Assembly: GCA_015904055.1 (NCBI GenBank)
Contig: JABMDE010000049.1
Coordinates: forward strand, 20,617-35,169
From: Nitrospira sp.
GTDB taxonomy: Bacteria; Nitrospirota; Nitrospiria; Nitrospirales; Nitrospiraceae
Direction of reading: 5' to 3'
Length of the DNA: 14,553 nucleotides
Position numbers and translations under genes: made by a program. Shown piece after piece: positions 7,701-14,553 of the stretch. Numbering within the stretch: position 1 is the stretch's first letter; each line of letters starts with the position of its first letter. Below the pieces are notes generated by a model. The model was given only the letters and a program-made list of their open reading frames with translations, was not told the origin of the DNA and searched no databases.

Positions 7701-7838
7701 GTGTCCTTTACATTTCAGCAGCCATCGAATCTCAAAAAGAAACGCGAACATGGTTTCCGAAAGCGCATGAGCACAAAAAACGGGCGTCGAGTGTTGGCTC
7801 GTCGACGTGCGAAGGGACGGGCCCGTTTGACGGTCTAG
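7701..7838 (+). CDS. rpmH: 50S ribosomal protein L34
   Basis: A short gene of 45 codons starting at GTG 7701, with a strong ribosome site GGAGG at 7690-7694 (6-nt spacing). The product reads [18 protein letters not shown], then [18 protein letters not shown] and ends KGRARLTV. This is the full L34 signature, very basic and of normal length. L34 is a component of the large ribosomal subunit, buried in rRNA. It heads the conserved rpmH-rnpA-yidD-yidC cluster. There is no ATG start in frame before the PSNLK motif, so the GTG start is well supported. Confidence 0.97.
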   Translation: MSFTFQQPSNLKKKREHGFRKRMSTKNGRRVLARRRAKGRARLTV

Positions 7839-7981
7839 CTCGCCACCGACGGCATTCTCGATGTTCTTCTGTGCATCTGCCGGTGACATCTCGCTGCCCT
7901 GGGAGCACATCTCCCTGTCAGAAGCCATCCCGACTCAGACCATCGAAGGACGGCGTGCAGCCGTGGAACGATCCTTTCGCG

Positions 7982-8344
7982 ATGTCGAAACCGCAAGGAG
8001 AGAGCAGCATTTTCTTACGGGCCAGCCGGGAGATTGAAACGGTCAAACGTCACGGACGGCGGATCTCCACGGCGTTGTTTAATCTGTTGACGTACAAGAT
8101 GGATGACGCGCCGAGCCGCGTCGGAATTATCGTCGGGAGGCGCTTCGGCAATGCGGTTCGGAGAAATCGGGCCAAGCGGGTTTTTCGTGCGTTGGTGAGA
8201 CAGCGGCACCAGGACTTGATTCCCGGTCAGGCCCTTCTGATATTCCCGAAACGCGAAGCGCTGGTGCAGACGCACGAAGACTTGACCAGGATGTGGGAAA
8301 CGTCATTACGGCGAATTCATCTGATTCGACCAAGGGCGGATTGA
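7982..8344 (+). CDS. rnpA: Ribonuclease P protein component
   Basis: A 120-residue basic protein when started at ATG 7982. It contains the RnpA signature RVGIIVGRRFGNAVRRNRAKRVFRALVR, whose RNR-type helix binds the RNase P RNA, plus the N-terminal part FLRASREIETVKRHGRRIST that binds the pre-tRNA leader. The protein assists the catalytic RNA in trimming tRNA 5' ends. ATG 7982 lacks a clear ribosome site. GTG 7955 (nine codons upstream) has GAAGGA 4 nt before it and is a real alternative, giving 129 residues. The frame is open much further upstream, but there it overlaps rpmH and the antisense aminopeptidase and is not coding. It lies 143 nt after rpmH and 1 nt before yidD. Confidence 0.93.
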   Translation: MSKPQGESSIFLRASREIETVKRHGRRISTALFNLLTYKMDDAPSRVGIIVGRRFGNAVRRNRAKRVFRALVRQRHQDLIPGQALLIFPKREALVQTHEDLTRMWETSLRRIHLIRPRAD

Positions 8345-8345
8345 T

Positions 8346-8555
8346 ATGCGGCAACTGTGTCTCTGGATCATTCATGGGTACCGCTTGATGATTTCTCCTT
8401 TGCTTGGTCCGGCCTGCCGGTTCGAACCCACATGCTCTCGATACGCCTTGGATGCCGTGAATCGGTACGGTGCGCTGCAAGGTCTTGGCCTGACATTGGT
8501 CCGCCTGATGAAGTGCCATCCCTTCCATCCCGGGGGAGAAGACCCGGTCAAGTAG
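8346..8555 (+). CDS. yidD: Membrane protein insertion efficiency factor YidD
   Basis: A 69-residue protein whose ATG follows the rnpA stop after one base, so translation is probably coupled. It has the family core: IHGYRLMISPLLGPACRFEPTCSRYALDAVNRYG, with two conserved Cys in the CRFEPTCS motif, then a third Cys in KCHPFHPGGEDPV. YidD is a small, partly amphipathic protein at the inner membrane that helps YidC insert membrane proteins. Length and order (rnpA-yidD-yidC) are standard. Confidence 0.96.
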   Translation: MRQLCLWIIHGYRLMISPLLGPACRFEPTCSRYALDAVNRYGALQGLGLTLVRLMKCHPFHPGGEDPVK

Positions 8556-8590
8556 CGGTTCATACACTCTAGGGGAAACATATCTTGCTC

Positions 8591-10279
8591 ATGGAAAAGC
8601 GCGTCATTGTGTTCCTTGTGCTCTCACTGACGATTATCTTTGGGTACGAGTACGCGCTCAAGCAACTGGGCCTGCTCCCTGATCCCCCTAAAATTGAAGA
8701 ACCGGCGCCGGCAACCGATCCCACGCCATCAACTTCATCTGTTCCACGCGAAACAACCTCGGCGAGCGCCTCTCCCATAAAACCTTCCGCCGACAAAGGT
8801 GCAGTAGAGAAAACCCCTCCTCACGAACCCGTCAGTACGGTTGGGGAGACGGTCGAGGTGGACACCACCCTCTACCGTGCAAAATTTATGTCCCGCGGCG
8901 CGGTGCTGACGAGTTGGGAGCTCAAGCGCTATCGCAGCAGCGCGGATAACAATGCACCCCCTGTACAGATGGTCAGGCAAGGCGGAAAGTTCGCCGGCCC
9001 GTTGTCGATCAGACTGGATGATTTAAACCTTTCGAAAGAAATCAGCGACGGGAACTATCGGGTCACGCGAGACTTTACGACCCTGGACGACAAGAACCCC
9101 ACCGGCCATCTGACCTTTACGTATGAAAACCAGTCTACGGGTGTGCGTATCGTCAAACAGCTGACGTTTCATGCAAACAGCTATCTGGTGGATATATCGC
9201 TGAATCAGACCGGACTCTCTGGCTCTATGCAGGTTGGGTTGGGCACGAATTTCGGCATTGTGGAATGGGGCGAGGGCTTTATTGGCTCGATCGGTCCTGT
9301 GGCACTGGTCGATGGCAAGATCAAGCTGGACTTGCCCGATTCTGAAACGGAGCACAAGGGGTCCGTGAAATGGGCCGGCCTCCAGGATAAGTATTTTTTA
9401 TCTGTGCTTATCCCACAGGAGAGCCCAACCGTTTTGGTGAAAAAGGAAGGCGAGAAGCTGGCCTCAACATCCGTTCTTATCCCCATCGCTTCATCCGAAG
9501 CCCCAATCGAATTTCATCTCTATGCCGGCCCCAAGGAATATGACACGCTGCGAGCACTCGAACTTGGCCTGGAAGATACCGTCGACTTCGGCTGGTTCAT
9601 TTTTGGAAGTTGGGACATGGTCAAGATGGTGGCGAAGCCGCTGTTTTATGTGCTGCGCACGATCAACGATTACACCGGCAACTACGGAGCCGCCATCATT
9701 CTGCTGACCATCGCGATCAAGCTGCTGTTCGTGCCCCTCCAATACAAGAGCTACAAGTCGATGAAACAAATGGCCGGGATTCAACCGAGGGTCCTGGAGA
9801 TTCAGGAGAAGTTCAAAGAAGATCGTGAGCGTCTGAACAAAGAACTCATCAAGGTGTATCGCGACCACAAGGTCAATCCGGTCGGCGGGTGCCTGCCGAT
9901 GGTGCTGCAAATGCCGGTCTTTGTGGCGCTATTCAACATTCTGAATGTTGCAATCGATTTGCGCCAAGCGCCCTTATGGCTATGGATCAACGACCTGTCT
10001 ATTCAGGACCCTTTTTATGTCCTGCCGATCGTCATGGGTGGCACCATGGTGATTCAGCAGAAAATTACCCCCACGACGATGGATCCGGCTCAGGCAAAGA
10101 TGATGCTGCTGTTGCCGGTGTTCATGACCTTTCTTTTTATCAATTTTCCCGCCGGTCTCGTGCTGTATTGGTTGACCAATAATACACTGACGATCGGACA
10201 GCAACTTGTCACGGATCGATTCATTTTCAAGCGCAATCCCCCGGTGCCGGTGGTTGCGGACGCAGCCGTAAAGAAGTGA
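8591..10279 (+). CDS. yidC: Membrane protein insertase YidC
   Basis: A 562-residue Gram-negative-type YidC. It has an N-terminal membrane helix (residues ~4-20), a Pro/Ser/Thr-rich linker (~30-75), a large periplasmic P1 domain (~80-330) and the five-helix insertase core from about 345 on. Core marks are the charged hairpin around KSYKSMKQM, VNPVGGCLPMVLQMPVF, LRQAPLWLWINDLS and FINFPAGLVLYWLTNN. It inserts and folds inner-membrane proteins, alone or with SecYEG. The hydrophilic-groove position that is Arg in E. coli is Lys377 here, a common variant. ATG 8591 matches the usual MEKR start. A TTG at 8585 has better spacing (8 nt) to AGGGGA at 8571-8576 and may be the real start, adding two residues. 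It lies 35 nt after yidD. Confidence 0.97.
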   Translation: MEKRVIVFLVLSLTIIFGYEYALKQLGLLPDPPKIEEPAPATDPTPSTSSVPRETTSASASPIKPSADKGAVEKTPPHEPVSTVGETVEVDTTLYRAKFMSRGAVLTSWELKRYRSSADNNAPPVQMVRQGGKFAGPLSIRLDDLNLSKEISDGNYRVTRDFTTLDDKNPTGHLTFTYENQSTGVRIVKQLTFHANSYLVDISLNQTGLSGSMQVGLGTNFGIVEWGEGFIGSIGPVALVDGKIKLDLPDSETEHKGSVKWAGLQDKYFLSVLIPQESPTVLVKKEGEKLASTSVLIPIASSEAPIEFHLYAGPKEYDTLRALELGLEDTVDFGWFIFGSWDMVKMVAKPLFYVLRTINDYTGNYGAAIILLTIAIKLLFVPLQYKSYKSMKQMAGIQPRVLEIQEKFKEDRERLNKELIKVYRDHKVNPVGGCLPMVLQMPVFVALFNILNVAIDLRQAPLWLWINDLSIQDPFYVLPIVMGGTMVIQQKITPTTMDPAQAKMMLLLPVFMTFLFINFPAGLVLYWLTNNTLTIGQQLVTDRFIFKRNPPVPVVADAAVKK

Positions 10280-10301
10280 CCCGGCTTCTCGTTTGTTGGA
10301 T

Positions 10302-10338
10302 CGGTCTGTCACACACGACGCCTGTGGGACAGAGACCG
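10302..10338. other. Imperfect hairpin between yidC and mnmE
   Basis: CGGTCT (10302-10307) pairs with AGACCG (10333-10338), GTC (10308-10310) with GAC (10328-10330) across a 2-nt bulge, and CACA (10312-10315) with TGTG (10323-10326), leaving a 7-nt loop. It lies 23 nt after the yidC stop and 17 nt before mnmE. A T/A-rich stretch follows but no true T-run, so a partial terminator or processing site is the most that can be said. Confidence 0.45.
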
Positions 10339-10354
10339 GCTTGTCTATATATTT

Positions 10355-11659
10355 ATGGATGGAGACCTTGAGGACACAATTTGTGCCATTGCCACTCCCG
10401 CAGGCGAGGGTGGAATCGGCATTGTCCGCATCAGTGGCCCCAGGACACTGTCCATCGCAGAAAAGATCGTGCGACTTCGTTCCGGGTTGCTACTGAAAAC
10501 CGTTTCCTCCCATACGCTCCATCTCGCCGATATTCTTGCACCAGAGCAGCCGGCTCACAGCGACACTCCTGCTGCGAGCTTGACTCGACCGGACAGAGAT
10601 TTCATTGACGAAGCCCTCGTCGTATTCATGAAAGGGCCCCGTTCCTTCACCGCAGAGGACGTGGTCGAAATTCATTGTCACGCCGGCACTGTAGTCCTTC
10701 GCTTGGTGTGTGAAGCCTGCCTGACCGCAGGCGCCCGTTTGGCTGAGCCTGGAGAATTTACACAACGTGCTTTTCTGAATGGACGCCTGGATTTGTCTCA
10801 AGCAGAGGCTGTACTCGATACGATTCGGGCAAAGTCCGAGGCAGGACTGAAAATTGCGCAACGTCACCTCCGTGGCGAATTAGGACAGCACGTTGAACTG
10901 CTGCGGGCACGTTTCGTCAGGCTGTTGGCACAAGTTGAGGCCGGCATCGACTTCGCTGAAGAAGATATCGCCTTTATTGAACAAGAAGAGCTGCGCTCCG
11001 CGCTGGAAGAGACCAGCCATGCGATCCGGACAATGCTTGAGACATCAGCGCGAGGGGTCAGGTTGCGAGAAGGAGCGCGCGTGGTCATCACCGGTCGCCC
11101 AAACGTAGGGAAATCAAGCCTGTTGAATACTCTACTTGGTATAGACCGGGCGATCGTGACGGACATCCCGGGCACTACCCGCGATGTGATTGAAGAGTCT
11201 GTAGTGTGGGATGGTCTTATGATTACGTTAGTGGATACTGCGGGTCTGCGTGACACTGCCGATGTCGTGGAGCAAGAAGGTATTAAGCGGACCCATTCGG
11301 CCGTGAAACTGGGTGATCTCGTCCTGCATGTCCTGGATGCGACTGAGCTGCAAGAACAGGATCTGAGCCCGATGTTATTGTTGCCTGGCTCCCATATGAG
11401 CCTCGTCGTCATTAACAAGAGTGACCTGGTAGACACTGATCGACTCATGCGTCTGTCTCGCCTGGCCGAGGACGGCGCAGGCTGCAGGGTACTCGTGACA
11501 TCCGTTCGAACAGGTGTGGGGCTCGACGGGCTACGAGAAGCCATTCGATCATATTTGTTACCGGCATCTTTGGAGTCTACAGGTAGCATGACGATCACCA
11601 ATGTCCGCCATCGCCAGGCCTTGGAACGTGCGGACACATCGATTCGAGATGTACAATAG
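10355..11659 (+). CDS. mnmE: tRNA modification GTPase MnmE, C-terminally truncated
   Basis: A 434-residue protein. The N-terminal domain (~1-130, IATPAGEGGIGIVRISGP) is the folate-binding, dimerising part. The helical domain starts with GEFTQRAFLNGRLDLSQAEAV. The inserted G domain has GRPNVGKSS (247-255), TTRD, DTAGL (294-298) and NKSD (354-357). With MnmG, MnmE builds the 5-(carboxy)aminomethyl group on wobble uridine 34 of certain tRNAs. The protein ends at ...VRHRQALERADTSIRDVQ. By comparison with E. coli MnmE, about 50 residues are missing: the end of the helical domain and the conserved C-terminal Cys-Ile-Gly-Lys, whose Cys matters for modification. The stop is followed after 6 nt by mnmA, and no remaining MnmE sequence is seen in another frame. 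No clear ribosome site precedes ATG 10355. The gene is recognisable, but its function is doubtful. Confidence 0.93.
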   Translation: MDGDLEDTICAIATPAGEGGIGIVRISGPRTLSIAEKIVRLRSGLLLKTVSSHTLHLADILAPEQPAHSDTPAASLTRPDRDFIDEALVVFMKGPRSFTAEDVVEIHCHAGTVVLRLVCEACLTAGARLAEPGEFTQRAFLNGRLDLSQAEAVLDTIRAKSEAGLKIAQRHLRGELGQHVELLRARFVRLLAQVEAGIDFAEEDIAFIEQEELRSALEETSHAIRTMLETSARGVRLREGARVVITGRPNVGKSSLLNTLLGIDRAIVTDIPGTTRDVIEESVVWDGLMITLVDTAGLRDTADVVEQEGIKRTHSAVKLGDLVLHVLDATELQEQDLSPMLLLPGSHMSLVVINKSDLVDTDRLMRLSRLAEDGAGCRVLVTSVRTGVGLDGLREAIRSYLLPASLESTGSMTITNVRHRQALERADTSIRDVQ

Positions 11660-11665
11660 CACGCT

Positions 11666-12748
11666 ATGAGCCGTCAGACTGTTCTCCTCGGTATGAGCGG
11701 CGGAGTCGATAGCTCCGTCGCCGCAGCGCTGCTCGTTCGCCAGGGCTACGATGTGCATGGCGTCACACTCCAGGTCTGGGAACATGAAGACGAAACTGTT
11801 GCCGCTTCAAAAAAGTGGCAGGAGCGCGGATGTTGCAAGATCGGGATCGCCAAACATGTTGCCAAGACACTGGATATCCCCTATGAAGTCATCGACAGCC
11901 GGGATACATTTCGAACAAAAGTTATCGAGGACTTTCTCCATGGATACACCCATGGCACCACGCCCAATCCCTGCGTCCGATGCAACGAACGGGTCAAGAT
12001 CCAGGGCCTGATCGCTCTAGCTGAATCGAGAAACATTCCTTATGTCGCCACCGGCCATTATGTGCGGGTGCACCAGCATGACGGATCTTGTCTGCTCCAT
12101 CGTTCCGCCGATTTAAAGAAAGACCAGAGCTACTTTCTCTATCGACTCAAACCCGTCTGGCTCTCACACCTTCTGTTTCCGGTCGGCGGCATGCAGAAGG
12201 CGGAAGTCTGGCAGGAAGCGGAAGCGCTCGGCCTCCCTGCTGATGAATTGAAGGAAAGTCAGGAGATTTGCTTTGTCAGTCACGGGGACTATCGAACCTT
12301 TATCGAAAGGGAAACCCCCCAGGCCAAGAAGCCGGGATCCTTTATCGATGAAACGGGCCGCTCGCTTGGCCAGCATGAGGGGATCGCCTTTTATACTCCT
12401 GGGCAACGCCGTGGGCTCGGTGTCGCCACAGGCCAGCGTCTGTATGTCCAATCGGTCGTGCCCGCAACCAATACGGTCATGCTCGGCCCAGAAGAGTCAC
12501 TCTATCGAAACACCTGCGACGTAAGCGATCTCAACCTTTTTACATCATCGTTCCAGAATGGACCGACTGATGCCGAGGTCAAGGTCCGGTATGCCACGCC
12601 GACGACGCCGGCAACAATCTACCCATTGAATTCCTCTACCCTTCGCATCCAGTTCCATACACCCCAACGGGCACTCAGCCCAGGGCAATCTGCCGTATTT
12701 TATCGAGGCCATGAAGTCTTGGGAGGCGGCATCATTCAACCGTTCTAA
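11666..12748 (+). CDS. mnmA: tRNA-specific 2-thiouridylase MnmA
   Basis: A full-length 360-residue enzyme. It has the PP-loop SGGVDSS (11-17) that binds ATP for adenylation of the uridine, catalytic Cys103 in TPNPCVRCN and the persulfide-carrying Cys202 in ESQEICFVSHGDY. FYTPGQRRGLGVA marks the central domain, and the C-terminal barrel ends in SAVFYRGHEVLGGGIIQPF. It puts sulfur on C2 of wobble U34 in tRNAs for Lys, Glu and Gln, the same base MnmE/MnmG modify at C5. ATG 11666 lies 6 nt after the mnmE stop with no visible Shine-Dalgarno. Translation may depend on read-in from mnmE, or on a near-leaderless transcript from TACAAT at 11652-11657. Confidence 0.97.
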   Translation: MSRQTVLLGMSGGVDSSVAAALLVRQGYDVHGVTLQVWEHEDETVAASKKWQERGCCKIGIAKHVAKTLDIPYEVIDSRDTFRTKVIEDFLHGYTHGTTPNPCVRCNERVKIQGLIALAESRNIPYVATGHYVRVHQHDGSCLLHRSADLKKDQSYFLYRLKPVWLSHLLFPVGGMQKAEVWQEAEALGLPADELKESQEICFVSHGDYRTFIERETPQAKKPGSFIDETGRSLGQHEGIAFYTPGQRRGLGVATGQRLYVQSVVPATNTVMLGPEESLYRNTCDVSDLNLFTSSFQNGPTDAEVKVRYATPTTPATIYPLNSSTLRIQFHTPQRALSPGQSAVFYRGHEVLGGGIIQPF

Positions 12749-12778
12749 CATCTTCCGTCATTCCGGCAATACCTTCCC

Positions 12779-12806
12779 TTGACTTGATCCAGAACCTTCG
12801 TATAGC
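12779..12806 (+). promoter_or_regulatory. Sigma70-like promoter for the tat genes
   Basis: TTGACT (12779-12784) and TATAGC (12801-12806) are separated by 16 nt, matching the -35 consensus in five of six positions and the -10 in four. The predicted transcript would begin near 12813, about 54 nt before the first tat start codon. It lies in the 118-bp gap after mnmA, so the tat genes probably have their own transcript. Confidence 0.55.
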
Positions 12807-12866
12807 CTCTCCCTACAGTATTGCTCTCGGCCGTATCCCTGGTTCATCACGCATTTGAGGTTCGAC

Positions 12867-13145
12867 ATGTTCGGTTCGTTCGGATGGATGGAATTACTGC
12901 TGATCCTGGTGATCGTCCTGATCATTTTCGGCGCCGGCAAGCTGCCGCAATTGGGCGAAGGACTTGGAAAAGCCATCAAAGGATTTAAGAAAACCGTGCA
13001 CGAAGCGGACGCGATCGACGTCACGCCGACTGAACAGTCTCAACAAGCCCCGGGCGTTTCAGCCAATGCAGCCGCCGCACAACCGGAAGCCGCGCCTTCA
13101 TCTGCGCCGAAAGCCGCACAACCAGGGCACGTCAAACAAGGATAA
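12867..13145 (+). CDS. tatA: Sec-independent translocase subunit TatA
   Basis: A 92-residue protein from ATG 12867, with GAGG at 12857-12860 (6-nt spacing) deciding this start over TTG 12855. It has a short N-tail, one membrane helix (~8-21, [14 protein letters not shown]), the hinge [20 protein letters not shown] and an amphipathic helix. An Ala/Pro/Gln-rich, probably disordered tail (~55-92) follows. TatA oligomers form the pathway for folded proteins with twin-arginine signals across the inner membrane. A second family member follows 74 bp downstream; no tatC is present in the window. Confidence 0.93.
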   Translation: MFGSFGWMELLLILVIVLIIFGAGKLPQLGEGLGKAIKGFKKTVHEADAIDVTPTEQSQQAPGVSANAAAAQPEAAPSSAPKAAQPGHVKQG

Positions 13146-13219
13146 GAAAACCTGAGTCATGCGCAGCGAGCGGCGATTGCATGCCGCCCGAATCAATCAC
13201 GCATTTCCGGCGATACACC

Positions 13220-13513
13220 ATGTTTGGACTAGGAGCAGGGGAAGTCCTTATTATTCTGGTGATCGCGTTTCTCCTCTTCGGCCCCAAACAGCTGCCGGAA
13301 GTGGGGCGACAAGTTGGAAAAGCATTCAAAGGATTCAAGGATGCGACCGAAGATCTCCGGAAATCTGTCGAACCCGAGTTGAATCTCATTCAACAAGAAG
13401 TCAAAATGGTTGAACAGGACTTCCAGGCATCGCTGAAAGAAACGGAAGAGGAACTCAACGCCGCAGCCAAACAGGCCGAAGACAAAGGTACAGGCCAGCC
13501 GGGTCAGGTTTGA
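13220..13513 (+). CDS. Second TatA/TatB-family translocase subunit
   Basis: A 97-residue protein from ATG 13220: MFGLGAGEVLIILVIAFLLF forms the membrane helix, followed by FGPKQLPEVGRQVGKAFKGF and a long charged helix (~45-90, Glu/Lys-rich, LRKSVEPELNLIQQEV). The GP-x-x-LP hinge and longer charged helix lean towards TatB, while the GKAFKGFKD part resembles TatA and the neighbouring paralogue (GKAIKGFKK). TatB acts with TatC in recognising twin-arginine signals. The frame is open from ATG 13181, but those 13 extra residues are unlike the family. Ribosome site before 13220 is weak. Confidence 0.88.
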   Translation: MFGLGAGEVLIILVIAFLLFGPKQLPEVGRQVGKAFKGFKDATEDLRKSVEPELNLIQQEVKMVEQDFQASLKETEEELNAAAKQAEDKGTGQPGQV

Positions 13514-13568
13514 TCGTGCACCATCACTGCCCGCCGCTCTATCACTAGCCTCAAGGAACCACCGTTAC

Positions 13569-14553
13569 GTGAGCTTTTTTTTCTCGTTACTTTTCCATCC
13601 CGGACACCAGAAGCACACCGGGCTCGGGACCCACACCAGGAACGGGCACTTCGGGATACGCGCATTTTTACTTGCCGTTGCTTTCGGTCCAGCACTCCTC
13701 GTAGCCACTGCCACGATCGTCGATGCGGCCCTTGAAATACCGGAAGGCGAACGAATCACCAATATCATCGTCATCGGTCGAGGCATTCCTCTCAAGGAGC
13801 GATACGAGCTATTCGACCCGAAAATCGGCACCAATTTTGACCTCAAGAATCTCTGGATCCGCGCAGACCTTCGCGTCCGTCCTGAGTACAGGAACAATCT
13901 CTGTTTCGGCGGAGGGATCGGAAGCGGAGGAAATTGTAACGGTCCTCTGGGAACGGCCAACCACTTCACAGGCAACGCCAACGATTCATTTGTTCAACAG
14001 ATGACCCGATTCGGCATTGGTTATGACGTCTCTCCCGATGTGAATCTGTATTTCGAATTCATCGATTCCCGCACATGGGGCGGGAACGGGGATCCGATCA
14101 ATCATACCTGCGCTCCCGCTCTCAGTACCGGCAAATCAGCCTGCTCACTCGGAATACGAGCAGGCTACATGCTCGTTCGAAATTTTGCCGGCATACAAGG
14201 CCTCGGCATCAAGGCCGGACGGCAATATCTCGTCTTCGGTGATCAAAGTCTGTTGGGACACTTCGATTGGGCGAACACCGGGTTTTCCTTCGATGGAATC
14301 ATGGCCCAATACGGCACGAGTTTTATGGATTCCTCCTTCGGCTGGTTCAAGCTTGCCGAGACTGATCTTCCACAAGGCGCGGCGCTCGGCAGTGGAGGAC
14401 CGAATATCAACCCGGTCACGGGACTGCCGGTGACCGGCCAAGCGAGAAATGCGCACGGGGATGTCGACATGCTGGTCTTCTATAACCAGATCAAGGCAGT
14501 CCCCTGGTCCCTGATCGAACCCTTCTATATCTACTACAAGAACAATCTCGGTT
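13569..14553 (+). CDS. Outer-membrane beta-barrel porin, alginate-export-like; 3' end outside window
   Basis: The frame is open from GTG 13569 to the window edge (328 codons). AGGA at 13554-13557 lies 11 nt upstream. A hydrophobic signal-like segment (AFLLAVAFGPALLVATATIV, residues ~32-51) precedes a likely cleavage at VDA-AL, but the basic region in front is long (~30 residues), so the exact start is uncertain. The mature part has alternating, aromatic-rich strands typical of a barrel: LWIRADLRVRPEYRNNL, FGIGYDVSPDVNLYFEFID, GLGIKAGRQYLVFGDQSL, FDGIMAQYGTSF and IEPFYIYYKNNL. This pattern fits the alginate-export (AlgE-like) porin group, which is frequent in Nitrospira; the transported compound cannot be inferred. 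It lies 55 bp after the second tat gene on the same strand. Confidence 0.75.
   Translation, partial: MSFFFSLLFHPGHQKHTGLGTHTRNGHFGIRAFLLAVAFGPALLVATATIVDAALEIPEGERITNIIVIGRGIPLKERYELFDPKIGTNFDLKNLWIRADLRVRPEYRNNLCFGGGIGSGGNCNGPLGTANHFTGNANDSFVQQMTRFGIGYDVSPDVNLYFEFIDSRTWGGNGDPINHTCAPALSTGKSACSLGIRAGYMLVRNFAGIQGLGIKAGRQYLVFGDQSLLGHFDWANTGFSFDGIMAQYGTSFMDSSFGWFKLAETDLPQGAALGSGGPNINPVTGLPVTGQARNAHGDVDMLVFYNQIKAVPWSLIEPFYIYYKNNLG

Noticed and set aside
7433..7981. Long upstream extension of the rnpA reading frame
   Set aside because: The frame is open for 183 codons before the rnpA ATG, but this part overlaps rpmH in another frame and the aminopeptidase on the other strand, and its residues do not resemble RnpA. 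It is an overlap artefact.
9408..9417. TTATCCCACA, similar to a DnaA box
   Set aside because: It has one extra base compared with TTATCCACA, occurs singly and lies inside yidC. No cluster of boxes or AT-rich unwinding region was seen, so an origin is not supported, although the rpmH-rnpA cluster often lies near one.
9719..9721. Lys377 of YidC in place of the groove Arg of E. coli
   Set aside because: Lys at this position is frequent in YidC proteins of many bacteria, and the positive charge is kept, so it is not unusual.
10864..11637. A 257-codon open frame on the - strand inside mnmE
   Set aside because: It is rich in Ser/Arg, has no family features and lies entirely opposite well-conserved MnmE domains, so it is a shadow frame.
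13575..13582. T8 run after the second tat gene as a terminator
   Set aside because: No stable GC-rich hairpin directly precedes it, and it falls just inside the likely porin start.

Overview
The window looks like chromosomal DNA of a Gram-negative bacterium with an outer membrane, at fairly high GC (judged by eye, in the fifties). My best guess is a Nitrospira-like member of the Nitrospirota. That rests on the combination of an rpmH-rnpA-yidD-yidC-mnmE core cluster, paired TatA-family genes and an alginate-export-like outer-membrane porin. It is recalled family knowledge, not a database match.

Left part (1-4679, + strand). The window opens inside a YbbP-type ABC transporter permease, of which the last ~447 codons are present. 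A 369-bp gap with an unusual pair of overlapping hairpins follows. Next is a 922-residue subtilisin-like (S8) protease with a complete catalytic triad, no signal peptide and an unrecognised ~370-residue C-terminal region. A perfect 19-bp inverted repeat sits just after its stop. Behind that lies a remnant of a second, diverged permease 3' end whose last residues copy those of the first permease.

Middle part (4680-7640, - strand). Reading in the direction of transcription, there is a 5'-truncated M1-family aminopeptidase (about 520 codons, zinc site lost). An antitoxin/PIN-toxin pair with overlapping genes follows, then a second, diverged copy of the last ~85 codons of the aminopeptidase. Seen along the + strand, the order is permease, [S8 protease], permease tail copy, aminopeptidase tail copy, [TA pair], aminopeptidase. 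This nested order suggests that a segment carrying a related permease/aminopeptidase convergent junction was inserted between the two outer genes, with later decay.

Right part (7640-14553, + strand). This is the conserved housekeeping cluster: rpmH (ribosomal protein L34, only 45 aa), rnpA (RNase P protein), yidD and yidC (membrane-protein insertion) and mnmE (tRNA wobble-uridine GTPase). mnmA (tRNA 2-thiouridylase) follows directly. MnmE stops about 50 residues early, losing the C-terminal Cys-x-Gly-Lys end, and mnmA starts 6 nt later. MnmE and MnmA modify different atoms of the same wobble uridine, so the junction is functionally suggestive and also looks like a deletion scar. Two TatA/TatB-family genes come next, behind a good sigma70-like promoter. 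The window ends inside an outer-membrane beta-barrel gene.

No tRNA, rRNA, CRISPR array or intact transposase gene was seen. The most interesting points are the truncated MnmE fused to the mnmA junction, the nested duplicated gene tails around the S8 protease and TA pair, the aminopeptidase breakpoint lying on the rpmH promoter, and the unknown C-terminal region of the S8 protease.
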